Source: Bifidobacteriaceae bacterium (GTDB lineage: Bacteria > Actinomycetota > Actinomycetes > Actinomycetales > WQXJ01). Taken from it: a stretch of DNA of 13,620 bases. The notes below the pieces were generated by a model, which ran no database searches, was not told the DNA's origin, and saw only the letters and a program-made list of their open reading frames with translations. The translations under genes were made by a program, and so were the position numbers. Positions 1-7,241 of this stretch are shown here, in pieces (the first letter of the stretch is position 1; each line of letters starts with the position of its first letter). The DNA is taken from NCBI GenBank assembly GCA_031279575.1, contig JAITIG010000232.1, positions 1-13,620 of the forward strand, written 5' to 3'.

Positions 1-150
1 GCTGCCGCCCAGGCCGCCCAAGCCGCCGCTGCCGCCGCTGCCGCCGATACCGCCCAAGCCGCCCAAGCCGCCGCTGCCGCCGATGCCGCCCAAACGGCCG
101 CCGCCGCCCAATCGGCCGCGCCGGCCGGGGCCGGCCAAGCGGCCGGATGA
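1..150 (+). CDS. C-terminal end of an unidentified Ala/Gln-rich protein (5' truncated by window)
   Basis: Frame 1 is open from the first base to a TGA at 148-150 and gives 49 residues made almost only of Ala, with Gln, Asp, Thr, Ser, Pro and Gly. The tail has the look of a flexible, disordered or helical low-complexity extension; no domain is visible, so the function of the protein cannot be told. The case for a real coding end is the ATGA overlap: the stop shares bases with the ATG at 147 of the following membrane-protein gene, the usual arrangement for translationally coupled neighbours. A 45-bp (15-codon) repeat keeps the frame. The alternative is that this is only GC-rich sequence with a chance open frame. 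Confidence 0.6.
   Translation, partial: AAAQAAQAAAAAAAADTAQAAQAAAAADAAQTAAAAQSAAPAGAGQAAG
13..82 (+). repeat. 15-codon tandem repeat in the Ala/Gln-rich tail
   Basis: A 25-nt block at 13-37 recurs exactly at 58-82, a period of 45 bp, so the reading frame is kept. The block encodes Ala-Ala-Gln-Ala-Ala-Ala-Ala-Ala. Such repeats in GCC-rich tails typically vary in copy number by slippage. The rest of the array may extend to the left of the window. Confidence 0.6.
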
Positions 151-1919
151 GGCGGCTGGCGGCGGCGGCGGCCCGGCCGCTGGGGAATTGGGCAGTCGCG
201 TTCGGGATCATCTTGTCGGCGCAGATCGCCCCCTACAACGTCGACATGGTGACATACGTTTCAGCGGCGCTGAGGCGGGCCGACCCAAGCCTGTTCCCCG
301 GCGACCTGTTCGCGGCCAGCTCGGCCGACGCCATCACACCGCAGTTCCTCAACGACCTGCTGCTAATCGGCTTGATGAAGCTGGGCTTGAGCATGCTGGG
401 CGCCGCCCTGGCGATCTACTTGGTGTGCGCCGCGGTGCTGGCGGGAGGGCTGGTGGCCTTGGCGGCCAGCTTGTCGCGGTCCCAGAGCCTGCCCGTGGCG
501 GCGGCCTTGGCCCTGATGGTGGCATATTTGACCATCGGCGAGGCCATTGGCGCCAACCGGGTCTGGATCAATAGCTGGCACAACCAGTCGCTGGCCATGG
601 CGCTGGCGGTGTGGGCGCTGGCCTTCGCCTTGCGCTGGCGCTGGTGGCCGGCGGGATGGGTGGCGGCGGCCTGCGGGTTGTTCCACCCCCAGGTCGGTTT
701 GTACACCGGTGTTGTCTTGGCGGCGCTGCTGGCTTTTAGGCCCAGGCCGGACCAGGCCGGGCCCACCGGCCCGCGCCCGCCGCGCTGGCGCGCGGCCGCC
801 AGCCTGGCGCCCCTGGCAGCCGCGCTCGGCCTGGTGCAAGCCGCCTTCTGGCTGACCAGCTCCAAGGCCGCCTTCAGCGACCGCGACTTCGTGGCCGTCT
901 ACGCCATCCTGCGCCACCCCTGGCATCTGGTGCCCTCGGCTTGGGCTTGGTCCAAGATCTGCTGGTTCGCGCTGTTCGCCGTCCTGGCCGCGGGCGCCCT
1001 CTGGCTGGCGGCGCGGCGGGGCGAGCGGCCGGCGGTGTGGCGCGGCTGGGGTGTGCCCAGCCTGGCCCTGGGGGGCATCGGCGCTGGGGTGGTCTTGGCC
1101 AACTATGTTTTTGTCGAGGTGGCGCCCCTAGGTCTGGTGGCCAAGGCGTACCCCGAGCGGTACTTCGCCTTGTTCCGGCTGTGGGTTTTCATTTTGCTGG
1201 CGGCGGCCCTGGCCAAAGCCTTGGAGCGGGGCCAGGCGGGCCGGGCCCTGGCCATCCCGGCCGGCGCCGTCGCTTTCGAGGCCGCCGCCCTTGGGGTCAG
1301 CCCCTCGACTGGTCTGATGATGGCGTTGGCCGCCACCTGCCTGGCCATCGCCGCCGCGCTGTCTGGCCGGCTGCCGGCCGGCCGGCGGGCCCGCGCCTGG
1401 CGCGCCGCCAGCGCCGCCGGCCTGGCATTGTGCGCCCTGGCCAGCGCGGCCACCTCGGTCCTGACGTGGTCGGGGGGCCAACTGCGGCTGCAGCAATGGT
1501 CCGAGTTCGCCAGCCCGCCGCCGGTGACGGCGGCCGACGCGGCCGCCCTGGCCAGCGCGGTGCCCAAGGAGGCCGCCTTTCTGGCCGACCCGGACAACCA
1601 GGCCTACACCGCGCTGCACGTGTTTGGCCAGCGCGCGCTGGCGGCCTCGGTCAAGAATATTCCAATCGACTCTGCCGCCATGGCGCAGTGGCTGGAGCGC
1701 TTGGAGCGCCTGGACGTTGTCGAACGCGTCGGCCAGGGCTACCAGGCCACTGGCCGCCCTTACGAGGCGCGGCCGGTGGCGGATCTAGCCGCCGCCGCCG
1801 GCGAGTTCGGCGCCGAGTACTTGGTCACAACCCAGGACCAGGCGCAACGCTACCTCGACAGCGGCTTGGTTGAACTGGCTGGCGAAAGCCAGGCCTTCGC
1901 CATCTTCCGCCTGCGTTAG
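147..1919 (+). CDS. Multi-pass membrane protein, GT-C/DUF6798-like
   Basis: The 590-residue product has many hydrophobic segments across residues 15-445, followed by a polar C-terminal domain of about 145 residues, probably extracytoplasmic. Features seen include an early loop with Asp33, a motif RHPWHLVPS at 256-264, PERYF at 336-340 before another hydrophobic helix, and a C-terminal stretch beginning VPKEAAFLADP at 472 and leading to an FGQRALA...K.IP...W..R-like pattern. From memory, these resemble DUF6798-type polytopic proteins with GT-C-like architecture, but no catalytic assignment is possible. The ATG at 147 overlaps the stop of the upstream gene (ATGA), which supports that start and co-transcription. 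Role unproven; cell-envelope glycosylation is one possibility. Confidence 0.8.
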   Translation: MRRLAAAAARPLGNWAVAFGIILSAQIAPYNVDMVTYVSAALRRADPSLFPGDLFAASSADAITPQFLNDLLLIGLMKLGLSMLGAALAIYLVCAAVLAGGLVALAASLSRSQSLPVAAALALMVAYLTIGEAIGANRVWINSWHNQSLAMALAVWALAFALRWRWWPAGWVAAACGLFHPQVGLYTGVVLAALLAFRPRPDQAGPTGPRPPRWRAAASLAPLAAALGLVQAAFWLTSSKAAFSDRDFVAVYAILRHPWHLVPSAWAWSKICWFALFAVLAAGALWLAARRGERPAVWRGWGVPSLALGGIGAGVVLANYVFVEVAPLGLVAKAYPERYFALFRLWVFILLAAALAKALERGQAGRALAIPAGAVAFEAAALGVSPSTGLMMALAATCLAIAAALSGRLPAGRRARAWRAASAAGLALCALASAATSVLTWSGGQLRLQQWSEFASPPPVTAADAAALASAVPKEAAFLADPDNQAYTALHVFGQRALAASVKNIPIDSAAMAQWLERLERLDVVERVGQGYQATGRPYEARPVADLAAAAGEFGAEYLVTTQDQAQRYLDSGLVELAGESQAFAIFRLR

Positions 1920-1946
1920 CCTCTCCGGCCGGCCAGTTGGGCGATG

Positions 1947-1967
1947 CCGCCCGGCCGGGGCGGGCGG
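1947..1967. terminator. GC-rich hairpin between convergent membrane-protein gene and rnpB
   Basis: CCGCCCG (1947-1953) and CGGGCGG (1961-1967) form a perfect 7-bp stem around a 7-nt loop. It lies 27 bp after the membrane-protein stop and just outside the 3' end of rnpB on the other strand, where a two-way terminator is expected. There is no T-tract on either side, and its right arm overlaps the end of the rnpB P1 stem, so it may be only a by-product of GC richness. Confidence 0.35.
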
Positions 1968-2343
1968 ATGAGCCGGCCTGTAAGCCGGGTTCTGTCATTC
2001 AAGACGGCCATCCATCTAGGGCCCGCGTTGCCGCGGGCCTCAAGCGGCCTACCCGGCGGCTCGGGCGAGCAGCCCTTCAACGCCGCCTGTCTGGCCTTGC
2101 TCCGGGTGGGGTTTGCCTAGCCGCCCAGGTCGCCCTGGGCGCTGGTGGTCTCTTACACCGCCGTTTCACCCTTGCCGCCTCCCCGCCCCAAAGGCTGGGC
2201 GGCGGCGGTCTGTTCTCTGTGGCACTGTCCCGCGGGTCGCCCCGGGTGGGTGTTGCCCACCACCCTGCTCTGCGGAGCCCGGACTTTCCTCGGCGGGCCA
2301 CCCCGAAAGGCGCCCGACGCGGCCGTCCGGCCGACTCATCCGC
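1963..2343 (-). ncRNA. rnpB: RNase P RNA (class A)
   Basis: This is the catalytic RNA of ribonuclease P, which removes 5' leaders from pre-tRNAs together with the RnpA protein. On the - strand the hallmark conserved blocks are all present in order: GAGGAAAGTCCGGGCT (2291-2276), an ACAGTGCCACAGAGA-type block (near 2228-2210), GGTGAAACGG...GTAAGAGACCACCAGC (2170-2141) and ACAGAACCCGGCTTACAG (1995-1978). The ends pair as P1: GGCGGATGAG near 2344 with CTCATCCGCC near 1963, which defines limits of about 380 nt, normal for actinobacteria. A TAAACT box at 2354-2349 gives a transcription start near 2342. Exact ends are good to a few bases. Confidence 0.96.
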
Positions 2344-2348
2344 CGACC

Positions 2349-2354
2349 AGTTTA
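2349..2354 (-). promoter_or_regulatory. -10 box of rnpB
   Basis: TAAACT on the - strand fits the actinobacterial TANNNT -10 consensus and ends six bases before the predicted 5' end of the RNase P RNA. It is one of few AT-containing spots in a stretch of almost pure G+C. No clear -35 element is visible 16-18 bp upstream. Confidence 0.5.
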
Positions 2355-2442
2355 CCGCCTGGGCGGCGCTGGGCCGCGCGCGCCGCCCCCGGCCTGCGGC
2401 CCGGCTCGCCACCGCCCGGGCCCGGCCCGCCCCAGCCCGCGG

Positions 2443-2457
2443 CGCGCCGGGGGCGCG
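2443..2457 (-). terminator. GC hairpin after the RNase H-phosphatase gene
   Basis: CGCGCC and GGCGCG (6 bp) enclose a 3-nt loop, starting 8 nt beyond the stop codon at 2465. There is no U-tract, so it would be an I-shaped, actinobacterial type of terminator at best. Stretch 2355-2464 is otherwise G+C-rich sequence with no gene. Confidence 0.3.
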
Positions 2458-2464
2458 GGCGCCG

Positions 2465-3649
2465 TCAGGGCGCGACGACGCGGTTGGTGCACACCACCTC
2501 GGTGCGCCCCAGATCCCACAAGCGCAGGATGTTGAGCGAGGCGGGCGCCACCCTGAAGCCGAACCAGGCGGCCGGCGGCGCCCCCAGCGCGGCCCCGATG
2601 GCGGCCCGGATCGCCATGGCGTGCGACACCACCAGCGTGGTCTGCCCCCGCCGCTCCCCCACCAGGCGCCCCAGGGCCGCCTTGACCCGGGCCCCCAGCG
2701 CCTGGCGCGACTCGCCGCCCGCCGGGGTGTAGGCCGCGTCCTGGGCCCAAGCCTCGACCCCGCCCGGCCAACTGGCGTCCACCTCGGCCTTGGTCAGGCC
2801 GTCCCACAGGCCGAAATCCTGCTCCACGAAGCCCGCCTCGACCCGCGCCGCCAGGCCGAACTCCCGCGCGAACGGCTCCGCGGTCTGCCGGGTCCGGGCC
2901 GTCGGCGAGGCCAGCAAGGCGGTTGGCGCGGCCAAGGCGAACCACGGCGCCGCCAGCATCCGCCCCAGCTCCAAGGCCGCCGCCGCCTGCAGCCGGCCCT
3001 CGGCCGAAAGGCCGGGCCCCGGCACCACCGCGCCGCCAAACACATCCCGCCCGGTGTCAACCGACATGCCGTGCCGCACCAGGATCAGCGTGGTGGCGGG
3101 CGCCGTCGCCCCCGGGTGGCGCTGGGCGCCCGAAGCGGCCGCCTGGGCCGCCCGGACGGCATCGGACATGGACGATGCCGTCTCATCTCGCGCCCCGGCC
3201 CCAGGCGCCGCGCCGCCCGCGCCGCCCGCGCCGCGCGCCACCGCGCCGCGGCTGTCCATAGCCTCATTGGCCAAGGCGTCGGCCGCCTGGTTGCGCGCCC
3301 TGGGCACCCACTTGAACGCCACCGGGCGGCCGGCCGCGGCGGCGCGCGCCTGGTCCGCCAGCTTGGCCAGCGCCTCGTTTTTGATTTTCCACACCCCGGA
3401 CATCTGCTGCACCACCAGCTTGGAGTCCATCCGGACCTCAAGCGGCGCGGCCGGATCGACCGCCGCCGCCGCCTCCAGCCCGGCGATCAACCCGGAGTAC
3501 TCGGCCACATTGTTGGTCACCGCCTCCCCCAGGTAGGCGGCCCGCTCAGCCAAAACGCGGCCGGAGCCGGCCTCGCGCACCACCGCCCCGTAGGCCGCCA
3601 AGCCGGGGTTGCCGCGCGAGCCGCCGTCCGCCTCGACAATCAGCTTCAC
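2465..3649 (-). CDS. Bifunctional RNase HI / histidine-phosphatase (Rv2228c type)
   Basis: The protein has 394 residues. Residues 1-132 are an RNase HI domain that cuts the RNA strand of RNA/DNA hybrids, with the full catalytic set: Asp8 (EADGGSRGNPG), Glu50 (NNVAEY), Asp75 (RMDSKL) and Asp124 (NQAADALANEA). A Gly/Ala-rich linker (about 133-185) leads to a histidine-phosphatase domain with RHG at 192-194, a SPTARTRQTAEPF stretch and the second catalytic His343 (VVSHAMA). Such fusions are known in actinobacteria, where the phosphatase half is CobC-like. The start chosen is GTG at 3649, whose GTGA overlaps the stop of the zinc-ribbon gene; a GAGG lies 10 nt upstream. An upstream extension to 3775 would be Arg/Gly-rich out-of-family sequence inside that gene. 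Confidence 0.95.
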   Translation of the reverse strand: MKLIVEADGGSRGNPGLAAYGAVVREAGSGRVLAERAAYLGEAVTNNVAEYSGLIAGLEAAAAVDPAAPLEVRMDSKLVVQQMSGVWKIKNEALAKLADQARAAAAGRPVAFKWVPRARNQAADALANEAMDSRGAVARGAGGAGGAAPGAGARDETASSMSDAVRAAQAAASGAQRHPGATAPATTLILVRHGMSVDTGRDVFGGAVVPGPGLSAEGRLQAAAALELGRMLAAPWFALAAPTALLASPTARTRQTAEPFAREFGLAARVEAGFVEQDFGLWDGLTKAEVDASWPGGVEAWAQDAAYTPAGGESRQALGARVKAALGRLVGERRGQTTLVVSHAMAIRAAIGAALGAPPAAWFGFRVAPASLNILRLWDLGRTEVVCTNRVVAP

Positions 3650-4386
3650 AGGCCCGAATCCTCGCCCCGCACCAAGATGCGCGTACACTCCTCGCAGCGC
3701 GCCACCTCGTCCGCGCCCAGGCTCTTGATCGCGGCCAACTCCGAGGCGCTGAGTTGGAAGCCGCAGCCGCCGCACCGCCCCTGGCTCAGCGCCGCCGCGC
3801 CCACCCCGCCGAGGCGTTGGCGCAGCCGCTCGTAGAGTTTGACCAGCCCGGCGTCCAAGCCCTCGGCGGCGGCGGCCCGCTGGACCGCCTCGGCCGCGGC
3901 CGCCCGGTCGAGTTCGGCGGTGGCGGCCGCCAACTCGGCCTCAAGCCCGGCCGCCTCGGCGTCCAGCGCCGCCAGGCTGGCCTCCAAAGACGCGATGCCG
4001 GATCGCCCCGACTCGACCCGCTCCATCGCCTCCAAAGCCTCGTCCTCCAGGCGGGCGCGGCGCCGCGCCAGGATTTCCAGATCTTGCTGCAAGGCCTGCA
4101 ACTCGCGCGACAGCCCGCCCCCCGAGTCCAGCCGCGCCTTGTCGCGCACCGCCCGGGCCTCCACTTTGGCGATGTCGTCTTCCAACCGCGTCAGCTCGCG
4201 CTGCTCGTCGCGCGCCTCGACGCGCGCCACCTCGAGCTCTTCGCTGGCGGCCGCCTGCTTCGCCGCCACCGCCCGCAGTCCGGCCAGTTGCGGCAGGCGG
4301 GCGCGTTTGTGCGCCAACTGGTGCAGCGCCGTGTCGCGCGCTTGGACCTGAAGCAGCCTGGTTTGGTCCTGAGCCGGCGCCTTCAC
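3646..4386 (-). CDS. Coiled-coil C4-type zinc-ribbon protein (DUF164/COG1579, Rv2229c type)
   Basis: The 246-residue protein has a long charged alpha-helical hairpin (about residues 5-185, rich in Glu, Arg, Ala and Leu) followed by a C-terminal zinc ribbon with CGGC at 205-208 and CEEC at 231-234. Family members are thought to be nucleic-acid- or partner-binding adaptors, but the molecular role is not established. The start is GTG at 4386: it forms a GTGA overlap with the stop of the nif3 gene and has GAAAGGA seven bases upstream, which is better than the ATG at 4416 that lacks such support. At its other end it overlaps the RNase H-phosphatase gene by 4 nt. Its position between nif3 and RNase H-phosphatase matches the conserved actinobacterial order. 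Confidence 0.93.
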   Translation of the reverse strand: MKAPAQDQTRLLQVQARDTALHQLAHKRARLPQLAGLRAVAAKQAAASEELEVARVEARDEQRELTRLEDDIAKVEARAVRDKARLDSGGGLSRELQALQQDLEILARRRARLEDEALEAMERVESGRSGIASLEASLAALDAEAAGLEAELAAATAELDRAAAAEAVQRAAAAEGLDAGLVKLYERLRQRLGGVGAAALSQGRCGGCGFQLSASELAAIKSLGADEVARCEECTRILVRGEDSGL

Positions 4387-5237
4387 CCGTCCGTCCTTTC
4401 CACCCGGGCCGTCCATGGGTCGGCCACCTCTTCAATCACCCAGGTCTGAAGCCTAGCGCCCGTCCCTGCCAAGGCGTCCGCCAGGCGCTCGGCGGCGCTT
4501 TGCAGCCAACCCCACTCGGAGGCGGCGTGCGACACGTCCAGCAGGTAGGGCCGGCCGGCGCCGTCGAACTCGGCCGCCTGGCGCGCCTCCAGCGCCGGGT
4601 GGTGGCGCAAGTCGGCGGTGATGTAGACGTCCACCCCGGCCGCCCGCACGGCATCGAACAGCGAGTCGCCCGCCCCGCCCACCAGCGCGACCCGCTCCAC
4701 CAGCTGGGACGGGTGGCCGGCGATGCGCACGCCGTGGCGGTTGGGCGGCAGCCCGTCCGCCAGGCGCTGGGCCAGCTCGCCCAGCCTCAGCGGCGCCGGC
4801 AGCCGCCCCACCCGCCCGATGCCGACCGCCCCGTCGGCCCCCTTGGGCGCCAAGGGGACCACCTGGCTCAGGCCAAGGCTGGCCGCCAGGGCGTCCGCCA
4901 CGCCGCCCGCGGCCGCGTCGGCGTTGGTGTGGGCGGTGTAAAGGGCGCACCCGGCCCGGATCAGCCGGTGCACGATGGCGCCCTTGAAAGTGGTCGCCGC
5001 CACCGAGCTGACCGGCCGCAGCAGCAGCGGGTGGTGGACCACCATCAGGTCCGCGCCCCACTCGATGGCCTGCCCCACCGCCTCCAAGGTCGGGTCGACC
5101 GCGAAGGCGGCCTTGGCCACAGGCGCCGCCGGGTCGCCGCAAACCAGGCCGATCTGGTCCCAGTCCTCCTTCAAGGCGGGCGGGTAGAAGGCGTCCAAAG
5201 CGCGGACGGCGTCCGCCACGGTCGGTTGGTGCAGCAT
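4383..5237 (-). CDS. NIF3/DUF34 family dinuclear-metal protein
   Basis: This 284-residue protein carries the metal-binding motifs of the family: HHP at 68-70, HTNAD at 103-107, and a C-terminal His237...Glu241 in DVSHAASEW, with a conserved GGAGDSL stretch at 187-193 and ADLRHHPALEA at 208-218. Relatives form ring-shaped hexamers with two metal ions per subunit. They are often labelled GTP cyclohydrolase 1 type 2, but the physiological reaction is unsettled. Length and domain content look complete. The ATG at 5237 follows the ATPase stop by only 4 nt and has no recognisable Shine-Dalgarno sequence, so translation probably depends on coupling to the ATPase gene. It overlaps the downstream zinc-ribbon gene by 4 nt. 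Confidence 0.95.
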   Translation of the reverse strand: MLHQPTVADAVRALDAFYPPALKEDWDQIGLVCGDPAAPVAKAAFAVDPTLEAVGQAIEWGADLMVVHHPLLLRPVSSVAATTFKGAIVHRLIRAGCALYTAHTNADAAAGGVADALAASLGLSQVVPLAPKGADGAVGIGRVGRLPAPLRLGELAQRLADGLPPNRHGVRIAGHPSQLVERVALVGGAGDSLFDAVRAAGVDVYITADLRHHPALEARQAAEFDGAGRPYLLDVSHAASEWGWLQSAAERLADALAGTGARLQTWVIEEVADPWTARVERTDG

Positions 5238-5241
5238 CCGA

Positions 5242-6030
5242 CTAGTTTAGGAGGCTGCGGTCCGCCAGTTGGCCTTTGACGGCCGCGAACCGGTCCATCA
5301 GGTCCGCCACCGTGGTGCGCCGCTTTTGGGCCGCGCCCAAGGACAAGATGATCTCGCCCTCGTGCATCATCAGCAGGCGGTTGCCCACCCTGAGGGCTTG
5401 GGCCATGTTGTGCGTCACCATCAAAGCGGTCAGGTTGTGCTCCGCCACCACCTTCTGGGTCAACTCGGTCACCAGCTCCGCCCGGGATGGGTCCAAGGCG
5501 GCGGTGTGCTCGTCCAGCAGGATGATCTTGGGGCGGGTGAAAGACGCCATCAGCAGCGACAACGCCTGGCGCTGCCCGCCGGACAGCATGCCCACCCGGG
5601 TGCGCAGGCGCCGCTCCAAACCCAGGCCCAAAACCGCCAGCTCGTCGGCGAACTGGGCTCGGCGTTTGGCCCCCACGCCCCGGCCCAGGCCCCGCCGGCG
5701 CCCCCGGGTCAAAGCGAGGGCCATGTTCTGCTCGATCGTCAGGTGGGGCGAGGTGCCCGCCTGCGGGTCTTGGAAAACCCGCGCCAGCAGGGCGGCCCGC
5801 TTGTAGGCGGGCAGCTTGGTGACATCGCGCCCGCCCACCGCCACGCTGCCGCTGTCCGGCGCCAACGCGCCCGCGATGACGTTCAGCAGGGTCGATTTCC
5901 CGGCGCCGTTCGACCCGATGATGGTGGCGAAGTCGCCCTCTTCCAGTTTGAGCGAGACGCGCCTGAGCGCGCGGCGCTCATTCGCGCTGCCCAGGAAGAA
6001 TGCCTTGGAGACATCGGTCAGCTCAAGCAC
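5242..6030 (-). CDS. ABC transporter ATPase, TrpZ/COG1101 type
   Basis: This 262-residue nucleotide-binding subunit would power the import system encoded just upstream. All motifs are present: Walker A GSNGAGKST at 39-47, Q-loop Gln87, signature LSGGQRQ at 149-155, Walker B with Asp173-Glu174, D-loop AALD at 177-180 and H-loop His207. The start is GTG at 6030, preceded by a perfect AGGAGG with a 6-nt spacer inside the 3' end of the permease gene; the two genes overlap by 8 nt (6023-6030). The HTAALDP wording after Walker B and the association with a PF04392-type binding protein place it in the TrpXYZ-like family. The ligand cannot be read from the ATPase. The nif3 gene begins 4 nt after its stop. 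Confidence 0.95.
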   Translation of the reverse strand: MLELTDVSKAFFLGSANERRALRRVSLKLEEGDFATIIGSNGAGKSTLLNVIAGALAPDSGSVAVGGRDVTKLPAYKRAALLARVFQDPQAGTSPHLTIEQNMALALTRGRRRGLGRGVGAKRRAQFADELAVLGLGLERRLRTRVGMLSGGQRQALSLLMASFTRPKIILLDEHTAALDPSRAELVTELTQKVVAEHNLTALMVTHNMAQALRVGNRLLMMHEGEIILSLGAAQKRRTTVADLMDRFAAVKGQLADRSLLN

Positions 6031-7168
6031 CGGTCACCTCCTGGGCGGGCGGGAAAGAATCGGCTGGGTCGGACGGCGTCGGGCTTTCGCCCGGCGCGGC
6101 GGCCAAGGCGGGATCCGTCGGCGGCTCTGGCGCCGCCTGCCACCTGAACGGCCACAGCCGCCCCAGCTTGGAGCCGCGCGGGAGCGCCGCGAGGACCAAA
6201 CGCCGCGACCTCAGCGGCCACAGCCGGCCAAGCTTGGAGCCGCGCGGGAGCGCCGCCAGGACCAACCATCGCAATCTCAACGGCGACAACTGGCTCAGAG
6301 CCCCGCGCAGTTTCGGGTTCTGGGAGAACACCAGGGCGATCACCACCATGACAGCCGAGATCAGCTTCATATCCCCGGCCTCGGCCAGGTCCCAGTCGAT
6401 GGCGAAGAACAGCACCAGCCGGTAGACAATCGAGCCGACCACCACCCCAAGCGCCGCCAGCGCCATGTACCGGGTGCCCAGGATGGCGTTGCCCACAATC
6501 ACCGAGGCCAACCCCACCAGGATCAGCCCGATGCCCATCTGGACGTCGGCGAAGCCCTGGAACTGGGCGTACAAGGCGCCTGACAGCCCAACTAGCCCGT
6601 TGGCCAGCATCAAGGTCGCCAGCTTGGCCCAGTCGGTGGAGATGCCGCAGGCCAGGGCCATGTTCGGGTTGTCGCCGGTGGCCTGGACGGCGAGGCCGAA
6701 GTTGGTGGACAAGAACCAGACGATGCCGCCGGCGAAGGCCAGCGCCACCCCGGCCAAGATCGCCAGCGTCTCCCAGGAGCTGAGCAGGCCGGCCTCGCGC
6801 AGCGGCGTGAAGACGGTTTGGATGGTTTGGCCGCCTTTGAGGTTGAGGCCCACATTCGGGCCGGCCATGATCCGCAGGTTGACCGAGTAGAGCGCGATCA
6901 TGGTCAGGATCGAGGCCAGCAGCGCGTCGATTTTCAACTTGGTGTGCAGCAGGCCGGTCACCAGCCCGGCCGCGGCGCCGGCGGCGAAGCCGGCGGCGGT
7001 GGCCAGGTAGGGGTTGAGGCCGTTGAAGATCAAGATCGCCGCGGCGCCGCCGCCGGAGGCGAACGAGCCGTCCACGGTCAGGTCGGCGAAGTTCAAAATG
7101 CGGTAGGTCAAGAACACGCCCAGCGCCAGCAGGGCGTAGATCAGGCCTTGATCGATGGCCGATATCAA
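6023..7168 (-). CDS. ABC transporter permease, TrpY/COG4120 type, with repeat-extended C-terminus
   Basis: The 381-residue protein begins ISAIDQGLIYALLALG, followed by TYRILNFADLTVDGSF, a hallmark of COG4120 permeases, and has about eight or more hydrophobic segments up to residue ~290. It would form the membrane channel for the adjacent binding protein and ATPase. The start is TTG at 7168, six nt after a perfect AGGAGG (7180-7175); reading on to the ATG at 7288 would add a Pro/Arg-rich stretch of about 40 residues that does not fit the family. Beyond residue ~290 the protein departs from the usual length: a 22-residue motif containing LPRGSKLGRLWP occurs twice almost identically (plus a degenerate third copy), then a Pro/Ala/Asp tail of about 38 residues. 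This tail is probably cytoplasmic; its role is unknown. Confidence 0.93.
   Translation of the reverse strand: MISAIDQGLIYALLALGVFLTYRILNFADLTVDGSFASGGGAAAILIFNGLNPYLATAAGFAAGAAAGLVTGLLHTKLKIDALLASILTMIALYSVNLRIMAGPNVGLNLKGGQTIQTVFTPLREAGLLSSWETLAILAGVALAFAGGIVWFLSTNFGLAVQATGDNPNMALACGISTDWAKLATLMLANGLVGLSGALYAQFQGFADVQMGIGLILVGLASVIVGNAILGTRYMALAALGVVVGSIVYRLVLFFAIDWDLAEAGDMKLISAVMVVIALVFSQNPKLRGALSQLSPLRLRWLVLAALPRGSKLGRLWPLRSRRLVLAALPRGSKLGRLWPFRWQAAPEPPTDPALAAAPGESPTPSDPADSFPPAQEVTGA
6037..6042 (-). promoter_or_regulatory. Shine-Dalgarno AGGAGG of the ATPase gene
   Basis: AGGAGG lies 6 nt upstream of GTG 6030 and inside the last codons of the permease gene. It fixes the GTG as the start and shows the ATPase is translated from the same message. 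Confidence 0.85.
6142..6297 (-). repeat. 66-bp in-frame tandem repeat in the permease 3' end
   Basis: The segment 6149-6199 recurs at 6215-6265 with 48 of 51 bases identical and a run of 26 identical bases (6165-6190 and 6231-6256). The period is 66 bp, that is 22 codons. A weaker third copy starts near 6274 at the same spacing (about 17 of the first 24 bases match). The near identity at DNA level suggests recent duplication rather than selection on protein sequence alone. Confidence 0.9.
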
Positions 7169-7174
7169 CTTCAA

Positions 7175-7180
7175 CCTCCT
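7175..7180 (-). promoter_or_regulatory. Shine-Dalgarno AGGAGG deciding the TTG start of the permease
   Basis: AGGAGG is followed by TTGAAG and then TTG at 7168, a 6-nt spacer. The residues after this TTG match the usual N-terminus of COG4120 permeases. The 73-bp gap to the binding-protein stop (7169-7241) is G+C-rich and has no other obvious signal. Confidence 0.8.
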
Positions 7181-7241
7181 CGCTGCCGGATCGCCGGCCC
7201 GGGGCCCGCCCGGCCTTGCCCGGCAGACCCCGGCAGCTCGG

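Noticed and set aside
1937..3835. Long + strand open frame of 632 codons
   Set aside because: It runs through rnpB and antisense to the RNase H-phosphatase gene, is Arg/Pro/Gly-rich and shows no domain; it is a shadow caused by high GC.
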